A DNA stretch of 45,581 bases from positions 1 to 45,581 of the forward strand of contig JAGRIK010000241.1 of NCBI GenBank assembly GCA_020443325.1, read 5' to 3'. The notes under the pieces were generated by a model. The model worked only from the letters and a program-made list of their open reading frames with translations, did no database searches and was not told the origin of the DNA. This document shows positions 33,463-41,992 of the stretch, in pieces (within the stretch, counting starts at the first letter, position 1; each line of letters starts with the position of its first letter). The translations under genes and the position numbers were made by a program. This stretch comes from Halioglobus sp. GTDB lineage: Bacteria > Pseudomonadota > Gammaproteobacteria > Pseudomonadales > Halieaceae.

Positions 33463-34812
33463 TCAGCTGCGCGGCGCAAAATAGACCGGCAAACCGTCGC
33501 GGGGCTTTGATATCGGGGATTGCTGAACAGGCATGGTATACCCCTCAGGCAGGGACCAGCGGTAACGGCGCAGCATCTCAAACATCACCAGCTTGATCTG
33601 CATGATAGCGAAATGCAGGCCGATACACATGTGCGCTCCGCCACTGAAAGGCACCCAACAATAAGGATCGCGCTTGTGCTCGGCGCGCTCATCACTGAAA
33701 CGCAACGGATCAAACCGGCCCGGCTCGGACCAGTAGGTCTCCATATAATGCGTGTGTATCGGATACGTGATCACGATTGCGCCGGCGGGAATCCTGAGCC
33801 CCTCAAACTCGAAGGGCGCCACACTGTACTTGGGCAATGTCGACAACGGCGGATACATACGCAGCGCTTCCTTCATCACCCATTCCGTCAGCTGCATCCG
33901 GTCGAGATCCTCGTAGCGCAAATGTTCGACGCCAAGGCCTTCAACCTCCTCAAGCAAACGCTGCTGCCACTCGGGATGCTTCGCCAGCGCATAGGTCATA
34001 CTGGTCAGTGTGCTGGTGGTTGTGTCGTGCGCGGCCATCATCAGGAAATTCATATGGTCGATCACTTCCTGGTCCGTGTATCGATTGCCGTCCTCATCAG
34101 TGGCATTGCACAGCAGCGCAAACATGTCTGAGCCGTTGCCCTCACGTTTCGCTGGCAGCTGTCCGCGAAAATACTCGCACATATACTCCCGTGCGCGAAT
34201 CCCCCGCCACAGGATCGTGCCGGGAATGGCCAGGGGAATCTTCGGCATGGAAGCAGCGACCGTGGCCTCGAACGCATCGTTAAGGCGGGTCGCTTCATCT
34301 CCCAGGTCCATACCCAGGAAAATGGTCGCGGCCAGGTCCAGTGTCATTTGCTTGAAGGTCGGGAATGCGAGCAACGGTTGCCCGGGCACCACAGGCCAGT
34401 CGGCAACCGCACGCTGCACCTGAGGCTCCATTTCAAGGAGGTAGCGCTGCATCGCGCCACTCTTGAACCCCACCTGCATAAGGCGACGGTGATAACGGTG
34501 ATCATCGCCATCGCGCAGCATCAGGCCGTTGGGAAAAATACGGCCGATGATCTGGTCCCAGGCCTTCTTGTTGGAGAAAACCTGGCCCTCGTTTATCAAT
34601 GCCAGGCGGTGCGCATCTGCGCCGAAGAGGTGTACAAATGTCCTGCCAGCCATCTTCTGCATCACCGCATTGCCGTAGCGCGCCTGCAGTTCCTGTGCGT
34701 GCTCCAGCGGGTACGCATAGCTCTTGCGCACTAACCGCAACGTCTCGAAAAACCCCAATTTGAGCGGCCGCAACTCCTCCGTCTCACTGTCGAGCACCGC
34801 CGTATCGCTCAT
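33463..34812 (-). CDS. Cytochrome P450
   Basis: This 449-residue soluble P450 has all the core signatures. The I-helix motif is AAHDTTT (260-266), the K-helix ExxR is E315-R318 (EALR), and the heme-binding loop FSGGAHMCIG (389-398) has the axial C396. It lacks an N-terminal membrane anchor, as usual for bacterial P450s, and would need a ferredoxin and a reductase encoded elsewhere. The class resembles CYP120/CYP26-like proteins in general pattern, which is a tentative assignment. AAAGGA lies 5 nt before the ATG. The HSL esterase follows 29 nt downstream; the CehA-like lipoprotein gene lies 81 nt upstream. Confidence 0.95.
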   Translation of the reverse strand: MSDTAVLDSETEELRPLKLGFFETLRLVRKSYAYPLEHAQELQARYGNAVMQKMAGRTFVHLFGADAHRLALINEGQVFSNKKAWDQIIGRIFPNGLMLRDGDDHRYHRRLMQVGFKSGAMQRYLLEMEPQVQRAVADWPVVPGQPLLAFPTFKQMTLDLAATIFLGMDLGDEATRLNDAFEATVAASMPKIPLAIPGTILWRGIRAREYMCEYFRGQLPAKREGNGSDMFALLCNATDEDGNRYTDQEVIDHMNFLMMAAHDTTTSTLTSMTYALAKHPEWQQRLLEEVEGLGVEHLRYEDLDRMQLTEWVMKEALRMYPPLSTLPKYSVAPFEFEGLRIPAGAIVITYPIHTHYMETYWSEPGRFDPLRFSDERAEHKRDPYCWVPFSGGAHMCIGLHFAIMQIKLVMFEMLRRYRWSLPEGYTMPVQQSPISKPRDGLPVYFAPRS

Positions 34813-34893
34813 CGCTGTCCTTTCTCCATTTATTCACGCGGCCAGACGCAGCAGTCGACCCGCGCACGGGACGACCTGCCAGCAGGCCATTTA

Positions 34894-37800
34894 CTATGTC
34901 GGGTCAGGCAGAGTACAACTCGTGGTCATCACGCCTGGTGCGGTCCAGCCATCGCCACCCACATCAACAAACAACGGATTCGTGAACGCGAACGCGGGAG
35001 TGCCGCCCTCGCCGAGATTGCCGTCTGTCAGGTCCGCCACCGTGGTATTGGTGCCGCGATCGAGGCTGGCCGGCAGCACGGGAAACAGCGGCTGCGAGAC
35101 ACCATCGCTACCCCTCGCCATGGCCACCACCCAGGTATCTTCGGTGATACCCTCCAGCGTCATTGTCACAGTGATGTCGGTGCGCGATCCGCCCTGGACC
35201 GCCGAATTAACCACGACCTCCACCGCCTCCCAACCCTTATCGCCGGCACTGACCTGCGCGTTCGGGCAGACGCCATAGCGGGCGGCCGCGCTCGGCACAC
35301 TGGTCAACTCGGGCTGGTTGTTGATATAGAACTCCACGGTATCGACAGGGGCCCAGGCCGGCGTACTCACTGTCGCCGTCAATACCACATCGCTGCCCGC
35401 ATCGGCGGACATGTGGTTTTGCTCCTCCAGTCTCAGGCCCGCATGTTGCGCCAGCGCGGCGAACACACCATCCGCCTGCAGCAGCAAAAACGGTGCGTTG
35501 GTGCCTATCGCTTTACCGGCCAGTACGTTCGCGGCAAGCATTTCAGCGCCGGTGGTCAGGTCCGGCGGGTTTTCGGTCGCGTTCGCTACCAGTGTGCGCG
35601 CCGATACCTGTGTGAACCGGCGGTCGTGGGTATCCGAATTGGCAACGCCTATTCGCACAATGTCCTGGTTGATGAGATTAAACCAGTCGCCCGCATTGGG
35701 GCCGAGGAACTCATTCACAATCCCTGCGCGGCCATTGGTACCGATCCACACCTCCAGCGCATCAAAGCCGTCATCAAAGGCATTGGGAATTGACGGATCC
35801 AGCCGCTTGAACGCCAGGTTGGCACTGGATTGCGGCGGTGTCATACCGGTATCAATCGCCAGCCCGCCAGCGCCAAAATGGGAGCCGATGTGGTTGATCT
35901 GCACCAGGTTATCCATCGGATCACTGTGCAATCCGTCAATGATTTGCGCGGGTGACAGGTTGTAGTTCCCATAGGATGGAAAATCCATCCCGATCGGGGC
36001 AGCGCCGGCCCAGTCGAAGCTGCCGCCGCTGATACTGTCCGGGTCGACCCACACAGGCCAACTGTTGAAATGCCCGTAGTCAAAGGTGGTGGTTTCACTG
36101 CTGGCCGCCACGCCGATCAGGTCTTCCACACCCATCGCCTTTATCGTCGGCCGAAAATCAGAGCGCACACCGTGGTCGGACGGGGTAAAAAAGTCCATGC
36201 CTTCTGCCAGCATCACCGCAACACGCTCTTCGCGAGTAACCTCTGCATCCGGGCTGTCGATTGAGTGCACATGGAAATCGCTGTGCACGAAACCGCTGGT
36301 GTCCAGCAGCTTGACGATCTCCGCCTGCACGGTCGCCACCTGTCCGGGGACGATTGTCACGTTTTCCTTGTAAACCGAGTACCTGGGGCCGCGGGAGATC
36401 ACCAACTGGTAGTCACCGGGTTCGACAGTGATTCTTTCGCTGGCGCCATTGCGATCAATAAAGGCGGCCTGTGCAATCCCGAACGGCAGTGAATCCGCCT
36501 TGTAGTCACTGAATATGCCCGCCTCATTGCCACTCACAATGTTCGTTAAAGGCGGGCTGGGATCAAAGCCAACCAGTTGTAATTTTGCCGGACCAGGGCC
36601 CGTCTCGTCGATGACCGTCACCTCAATATACCCGGACTGCGGCATCTCAAAATCGCGAGTCACGGGATCAGCCGCCACCACAAGGGTTGCCGGGTCGCTC
36701 TCGGGGAAGCGATAACCTTCCATATTCGCCCTGATCTCGTAATCGCCTGGTGGCAATTTGAGGCTGTATCTGCCCGAGGCATCGGTCACACTGTGGTTGA
36801 CCATAAAGACGGACCTGGGATTGGTTTCCGATGCCAGGCGCTGGTAAACAGCCACCTGCGCACTCTCCAGCGGCTGTCCTGCGCTACTCACCGTGCCGCT
36901 GACTTCCACTGCCTCCACGCCAAAAATCTCGTCGCGAATAGCCGCAATACTGGCAACGGTGCCATCGCCCACCGCAAAATACCGATCGAGCACCAGTTCT
37001 CCCTGCGCCGGCAGCGTGTAATTCGGCGGGACAATGCCCAGAATCAGGCTTAGGGCGGCATCACCGTAAACGATAATATTGATACCGACCGTCGAGAAGC
37101 TGGAGGAGCCCTGTTCGCTGTGGATCAGTCCGTACGAGACACCCGCACCGCCGTCAACGCCCGCGTAGGCTACAAAATTGCACTGGTCGCACATGCCGCC
37201 CTCCGCCGAACAGGCGACATAGGTCTCAGCGGGACAGGACCCCGTAAACAACGGCTCGCCAAACCCCGCATTTGGCTGGAAAAACTCGACCTGCCCGGAG
37301 CCGTTCAGGTATTCCGTCAGGTAAATGGGAAGCTCGTCACTGCCCTGGTTCCTGAAGGTGGTGTGCAACTGGACATAGCGAACCCCGGACTCAATCGTGT
37401 AACAGGTTTCGATTTCAACCGGCAAATCACGGTCATCCGCACTGGCGGGCAGGCTCGCGCCGAAATCCCGTATCGCTGAGCTGGCATTGGCCAATTCCAG
37501 CAGGTCATCCGGGCCTGTGGCGCAGATGACGGCAGCCTCGCCGTCGCTGCCGTCATTCTCAATACGCACATCGGTATAGTTGGGCGTGTTCTCAATATTC
37601 AGGCCGATCACAAACTCTTCCAGATGATCGGGCAGCATCGCACCCGTTTCATCCTTGCGACTGACATCAATGATATTGCCGCCAAACGTGCCAATGCTGA
37701 GCCACTGCCTGCCTGCTTTCTGGATAATGACCCTCAGGTGTTCGTTTTCCAGCACAAAATCACCCACCTTGCCGCGAGCAAGCGGGCCTGACAGGAGGTC

Positions 37801-37968
37801 GCCCGAGGTTGCAAGGCGCGCTGAAACTGTCGATGGCGGTGGTGTCGGCACCTCGATCCCGCCGCCATTATTATTGTTGTTACTGCTGTCGCTACAGGCT
37901 GGCAGCAGCGCCGCCAACGCCAGTAAACAGGATGCCCGCAAGAGGCTCGAAACAGGTATTGAAGGCAT
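34894..37968 (-). CDS. CehA/McbA-like PHP metallohydrolase lipoprotein
   Basis: This 1024-residue lipoprotein has a lipobox LLPAC (lipid Cys at 25), a poly-Asn/Gly spacer and a large beta-rich N-terminal domain (about 50-350). A carboxypeptidase-regulatory-like Ig domain covers about 355-440 (GTVSSAGQPLESAQVAVYQ to LPPGDYEIRANMEGYRF), followed by a second beta domain to about 555. The PHP-type catalytic domain has H566/H568 (HVH), SDHG (597-600), NH (692-693) and NSDTHD (777-782). The group includes the carbaryl hydrolase CehA and McbA. Here the substrate is unknown. GGAG lies 7 nt before the ATG and a TATAAT -10 lies at 37991-37986, implying a leader of about 11 nt. Confidence 0.85.
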   Translation of the reverse strand: MPSIPVSSLLRASCLLALAALLPACSDSSNNNNNGGGIEVPTPPPSTVSARLATSGDLLSGPLARGKVGDFVLENEHLRVIIQKAGRQWLSIGTFGGNIIDVSRKDETGAMLPDHLEEFVIGLNIENTPNYTDVRIENDGSDGEAAVICATGPDDLLELANASSAIRDFGASLPASADDRDLPVEIETCYTIESGVRYVQLHTTFRNQGSDELPIYLTEYLNGSGQVEFFQPNAGFGEPLFTGSCPAETYVACSAEGGMCDQCNFVAYAGVDGGAGVSYGLIHSEQGSSSFSTVGINIIVYGDAALSLILGIVPPNYTLPAQGELVLDRYFAVGDGTVASIAAIRDEIFGVEAVEVSGTVSSAGQPLESAQVAVYQRLASETNPRSVFMVNHSVTDASGRYSLKLPPGDYEIRANMEGYRFPESDPATLVVAADPVTRDFEMPQSGYIEVTVIDETGPGPAKLQLVGFDPSPPLTNIVSGNEAGIFSDYKADSLPFGIAQAAFIDRNGASERITVEPGDYQLVISRGPRYSVYKENVTIVPGQVATVQAEIVKLLDTSGFVHSDFHVHSIDSPDAEVTREERVAVMLAEGMDFFTPSDHGVRSDFRPTIKAMGVEDLIGVAASSETTTFDYGHFNSWPVWVDPDSISGGSFDWAGAAPIGMDFPSYGNYNLSPAQIIDGLHSDPMDNLVQINHIGSHFGAGGLAIDTGMTPPQSSANLAFKRLDPSIPNAFDDGFDALEVWIGTNGRAGIVNEFLGPNAGDWFNLINQDIVRIGVANSDTHDRRFTQVSARTLVANATENPPDLTTGAEMLAANVLAGKAIGTNAPFLLLQADGVFAALAQHAGLRLEEQNHMSADAGSDVVLTATVSTPAWAPVDTVEFYINNQPELTSVPSAAARYGVCPNAQVSAGDKGWEAVEVVVNSAVQGGSRTDITVTMTLEGITEDTWVVAMARGSDGVSQPLFPVLPASLDRGTNTTVADLTDGNLGEGGTPAFAFTNPLFVDVGGDGWTAPGVMTTSCTLPDPT

Positions 37969-37985
37969 GGCAGTGCTCCGAAATT

Positions 37986-37991
37986 ATTATA
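37986..37991 (-). promoter_or_regulatory. -10 element TATAAT of the CehA-like gene
   Basis: A consensus TATAAT (minus strand, 37991-37986) lies 17 nt upstream of the ATG. The -35 region is weak (TTTCTG or TTCTGC at 18-19 nt). The predicted mRNA leader is about 11 nt, just long enough to include the GGAG. Confidence 0.35.
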
Positions 37992-38078
37992 AATTCAGTG
38001 TCTAAGGTAGCAGAAACCGCGCCGGTGACGCGAGTGAAGCATTTTCGCCGCGCGTCGCAGGCATAAAACCGGGAATAC

Positions 38079-38846
38079 TCAGGTAGCAGGAGGCACCGCC
38101 GGACGGGTCAGGCCCGGGAGTGCCAGGGTGAACAACAGCAGCGCCGCAAGCAGCGATGCCCATGGGTCGATGCGAGTTGTCAGCAGCGCACCCAGCATGG
38201 CACCCAGTGCGAATACGGAGATTGACGCAAGGCGCCTGCGCCAGCGTTCATTCTCTCCCCCGGCAAGCGTCGAATCTGCCACCAGTGCGGTGAGCGTCAG
38301 GGTCATCACATTGGTGGCCAGGTCCGGCACTCCGTGCCTGCGAATCAGCGCATTCTGCATGCCCATCGCAAATGCGAGCGTGGAGATCAGCGCGAATCGG
38401 GCGACTGTGGATGTTTCCAATGGCAGGGCCAGGCTGAAACCGACTGCGAGCGCAAGAAGGGCCCATTCAATCAAAAAACCAAACCGGGTATGCCCATAGC
38501 GACCGCGTACGATTCTGCCAGCACATATCGCCCCCAGCAGAAAGGCGGCGACCGCCATCGCATTGGCCGCGTAGGCGGTGGGCGGATGACCGGTTCCCAC
38601 GTAGAACATAATGAGCAGCAGGTTACCGGTCATCATTTCCGCAAAGACTTCACCCAGCGACAGGAAACAGACCGCATCAACCAAACCGCACACACCCGAA
38701 ATCAGGTAGAGGCCACGAATGTGTGTCAGGAACCCCGCCCTGCGCGCACGCGACGATGTACCGGAAAGCCCGGAACCAGGCGATGGCACGGGTTCGCTCA
38801 AGCGGACTCTCTGAGGCAACTGGTAGACATTGATTGCAGTATTCAA
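38079..38846 (-). CDS. DUF1275 (YoaK-like) membrane protein
   Basis: This membrane protein of at most 255 residues has six or so hydrophobic segments and the DUF1275 signatures VDAVCFLSLGEVFAEMMTGNLL and an ATNVMTLTLTALVADS region. DUF1275 proteins are small multi-pass permease-like proteins without a defined substrate. The start is unclear: the frame opens with TTG at 38846, has no ATG before residue 70, and no good ribosome-binding site is visible. A TTG inside PQRVRLSEP (AGAG about 5 nt before) is an alternative. It lies 52 nt downstream of the sulfatase gene. Confidence 0.78.
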   Translation of the reverse strand: MNTAINVYQLPQRVRLSEPVPSPGSGLSGTSSRARRAGFLTHIRGLYLISGVCGLVDAVCFLSLGEVFAEMMTGNLLLIMFYVGTGHPPTAYAANAMAVAAFLLGAICAGRIVRGRYGHTRFGFLIEWALLALAVGFSLALPLETSTVARFALISTLAFAMGMQNALIRRHGVPDLATNVMTLTLTALVADSTLAGGENERWRRRLASISVFALGAMLGALLTTRIDPWASLLAALLLFTLALPGLTRPAVPPAT

Positions 38847-38898
38847 TGGCCAGCGGCCCGCGTCAATGCGGGGCTATACGGGCGGGGTCTTCCCGCTG

Positions 38899-41793
38899 TT
38901 AAGGCGCACCGCACAGCCCGGAACTGAACGCCTCCATCGTCCATGGCGTGGAGGCACTTAGCACGGTATTCACAATCACAGGGGGAGCCAGGCTATCGAC
39001 GTTTGACGGCATCCAGGGATCGCCAATGACAGTCTCAATGGTAGGGTCAGACACCGGCAGGCGTGACGGGTAAGCCACCGACTGGACCTCCGTGCCATCG
39101 ATGTATAGCGCCAGCATGATGTGATCCGGACCGGAATTGGAGGAGATATAACGATTGAAATCGCCGATAACAACAACAGTGTGGCAACTGTTATCCGTTT
39201 CGATATCACCGGAGAGAATGATCTCACCCAATTGGACCGTAACGCTTTCACCACTACGACTGATCCCCCAGATACCCTCCTGGGCGGCAATCTGCCCCTC
39301 GAGTGCATCGGGAATACCGATTCCGAACGTGTATCCACCAAATCCCGGCGTGCGCAGGAAATCCATGCCGGTAAGAACGCCGGTCCCGTTGGCACCGGGA
39401 ACATACTCCGTCCTGACCGTATGTACATCCTTATACCAGGTGAGGTAAGCGCCGTTCATAAGTGCCAGTCGCTCTGGTGGAGTTGGCACAAGGTATTGGC
39501 CGGCGGTGGGATCCAGCTCCATATCGAAGATCACGGGTTCCACTTGGATACCCCAGAGGGGATAAGACTGAAAGAGTCGCCAGCGACTATCGGCGGAGAG
39601 CACTCCATGGGATTCCCGGCCCATCTCCCAGAATCTCTCCCTTTGCGGCAGAGGTAACTGCTGCTTGAGTTCGTGGTAAAAGCTCTTGCCATCCAGGTTG
39701 GGAGGAGGTGTCTCTCCTATTGCCGACAACAGCGTGGGGTATAGGTCCTCGATGCCCACAGCGTCGGAAACGACCCGCCCATTGATGGACGCATCGGGCC
39801 ACCGGATAACCAGCGGTGTACGCAATCCGCCCTCACTGACCTGGGTCTTGACACCCACGAAGGGTGAATTGTTATCGAGCACACTATTGGTGCCGCCATT
39901 GTCGCTAACCAGTACAACGATAGTCTCTTCCAGTTCCCCAAGCGCCTCGAGGTGCGCAAGGATAAGACCAATGTTCGTATCGAGTTGGTTAACCAGCGCC
40001 TGGAACCGGCCTGCACTTGTGTCCGGATACAGCGCGGCAAACTCACTGGCCGGCTGCACCGGCCCGTGGGGCGCGTAGAACCAGAGATTCAGGAACCACG
40101 GCTCTCGCATGTCGCTCAGGTCAGTAAGGACGTCGATAGCCTTCTCTGTCAGGATATTTTCCAGGTGACCGCTAAAGTTCCGGCCAGCCTCCGAATCACC
40201 TTCCAGCCATGGATCCTGGTAGCGCGGTTGTGTCAGTTTCAGTTCACCATCAACGTGCAACCCCGCCAGACGCCACTGGTTGAGAAAGCCGAACCAGTGA
40301 TCAAAACCCTGGTGGTCAGGCCAGGCCGTGCGCTCGAGATCGCCGACATGCCATTTGCCAATATGCCACGTGGTGTACCCCTCCTGCCGCAGCCGTTCGG
40401 GCAGAGTGACAATCTCCGGCGAAATCCCGAGCGCATTGGGCAAATAGCCGACTCGCTCTGGGTACAGGCCTGTCAGGAAAGCTGCCCTGCCCGGTGAGCA
40501 AACAGCGGCGGCGTAGTGGCGGGTAAAGCGCGTACCCTCGCGAGCGAGCTGGTCCATATGCGGAGTGTCGATCCCGCTATTGCCGTTATTGATGGCGAGA
40601 TCGTTGAAGCCCAGGTCGTCAGCCATCAACACCAGAATATTCGGTTTTCCGGATGGGTTCGGGTCCAGTCGATCCACTATGCCATCGCCGTCTGTGTCGA
40701 CATCAACTTCCGGGGGCGCGCGGTACTTTGCTTTTTGCTCCGACAGTATCGTCTGCGCTAACGCCTTCACATCAGTGGTATAGCCCGACTCATAGCTATA
40801 ACTGGCCAGGTCAACGGCGTAAATGGCGCCCAGCCAGACCAACTGGCCGAGCGTCGCCAGCATGTCACCGGGATTGCCCTGCGCGTCCTGAAAGACGGAA
40901 ACTGTGCCGGGACCTACGAGGTTTGATGCCTGGGGCAGATTCCCAGCGCCGTACAAGCTGTAAAGCTCCACCGCGGCGCGGCCATACGGAACGGCGTAAA
41001 TGTCGACACCGGGATACGTGGCACGGAGAGAATCGACAAGCGTGTTTACTGCAAGCTCGGTACTCTGATATTTCGCCGCGTACTGCGCTATATCAAGCGC
41101 AGTGGGATCTGCAGGCCAGGGCGTGGCTATAAAAAACCGCGTGTCAGGATTTTTACCCAGTGCGTAATTAATCCAACTTTTATAACCGCCCGTACCGGGG
41201 TGAGCAGGATCGTAGCTCATGCCAAACAGCTCGATCTTCCCGGTATTCAATACCGCCTGTACTGCCTGCCGCTGCGACTGATTATTCCAGAACGCCTGTG
41301 GCGCACCCAGCGCACCAACCCGCGTAAAAGTGGTGCTGTGATGGTCGGCAAAGCCAGCAGCCTCAGCGTGTGCCTCGATGCCCGCAGCAACCGTGCCCAT
41401 AAATGTCTGCCCGATAAACAGAGACGTAAATCCTGTATTCTCCGTTTTCCGAAAGACGGCCTGTAGCGCCGGCATGGTCAAATTGACGCCCAGCTCTACC
41501 GTTGCGGCCGGTACATTAAAGGCGCATTCATTATTCAGGGCGGTCCCGCAGTAGTTACCCCATCGACGGAACTGCCAGCCGGGCCGCGCCACGCCGGAGT
41601 ACGTCTCTACATAGTCCCCCACAACGAGGTTCTGGGTGCAGTTGGCGGCGCCTGCCTGGAAGTCTTCGCGCAGGCAGTTGCGGCTGCCGCTCATGGAGAT
41701 GACGTCCCCCTCTCCCACAACCTGGATCGGGTGGTAGCAGCCGCAAAGAAGCGACAGGATGCCACCGGCAAGAACCGCCCGGGTCGACAACAT
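38899..41793 (-). CDS. SGNH-like hydrolase/sulfatase fusion lipoprotein
   Basis: This 964-residue lipoprotein has a lipobox LLCGC (lipid Cys at 19). A Cys-rich repeat of the Flg_new_2 type covers about 25-110 (PGWQFRRWGNYCGTALNNEC). An SGNH-like region (about 118-350) starts SLFIGQTFMG. A calcium-binding TSP3-like linker (DVDTDGDGIVDRLDPNPSG) joins it to a sulfatase domain that opens NILVLMADDLG and carries CSPGR (C432), the CxPxR site converted to formylglycine by an activating enzyme. A beta-rich C-terminal region (about 790-964) ends the protein. It would cleave sulfate esters at the cell surface. AAGGAG lies before the ATG. Confidence 0.85.
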   Translation of the reverse strand: MLSTRAVLAGGILSLLCGCYHPIQVVGEGDVISMSGSRNCLREDFQAGAANCTQNLVVGDYVETYSGVARPGWQFRRWGNYCGTALNNECAFNVPAATVELGVNLTMPALQAVFRKTENTGFTSLFIGQTFMGTVAAGIEAHAEAAGFADHHSTTFTRVGALGAPQAFWNNQSQRQAVQAVLNTGKIELFGMSYDPAHPGTGGYKSWINYALGKNPDTRFFIATPWPADPTALDIAQYAAKYQSTELAVNTLVDSLRATYPGVDIYAVPYGRAAVELYSLYGAGNLPQASNLVGPGTVSVFQDAQGNPGDMLATLGQLVWLGAIYAVDLASYSYESGYTTDVKALAQTILSEQKAKYRAPPEVDVDTDGDGIVDRLDPNPSGKPNILVLMADDLGFNDLAINNGNSGIDTPHMDQLAREGTRFTRHYAAAVCSPGRAAFLTGLYPERVGYLPNALGISPEIVTLPERLRQEGYTTWHIGKWHVGDLERTAWPDHQGFDHWFGFLNQWRLAGLHVDGELKLTQPRYQDPWLEGDSEAGRNFSGHLENILTEKAIDVLTDLSDMREPWFLNLWFYAPHGPVQPASEFAALYPDTSAGRFQALVNQLDTNIGLILAHLEALGELEETIVVLVSDNGGTNSVLDNNSPFVGVKTQVSEGGLRTPLVIRWPDASINGRVVSDAVGIEDLYPTLLSAIGETPPPNLDGKSFYHELKQQLPLPQRERFWEMGRESHGVLSADSRWRLFQSYPLWGIQVEPVIFDMELDPTAGQYLVPTPPERLALMNGAYLTWYKDVHTVRTEYVPGANGTGVLTGMDFLRTPGFGGYTFGIGIPDALEGQIAAQEGIWGISRSGESVTVQLGEIILSGDIETDNSCHTVVVIGDFNRYISSNSGPDHIMLALYIDGTEVQSVAYPSRLPVSDPTIETVIGDPWMPSNVDSLAPPVIVNTVLSASTPWTMEAFSSGLCGAP

Positions 41794-41821
41794 CCATGCA
41801 CTCCTTGCAGTTCAACGAACT

Positions 41822-41880
41822 TCGCGATTTTTGTACACGGTAATCTGGGACAGGGTGAATCTCGAAAGACTAAATCGCGA
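41822..41880. repeat. Spaced inverted repeat upstream of the sulfatase gene
   Basis: TCGCGATTT (41822-41830) and AAATCGCGA (41872-41880) form perfect 9-bp arms 41 nt apart in the 200-nt gap between the sulfatase and MscS genes. A palindromic AATAGCTATT lies just after the right arm. The spacing suits a looping operator pair, although chance cannot be excluded. Confidence 0.3.
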
Positions 41881-41992
41881 TAAACGAATAGCTATTTAGT
41901 ACCGATTAATATCAGAAAGTGTTCTCCCGGCTTCCGGCCCAACCCGCCGGACGCTATCCCGGCCTACAGCTACCTGGCGAGTTATCGGAATG

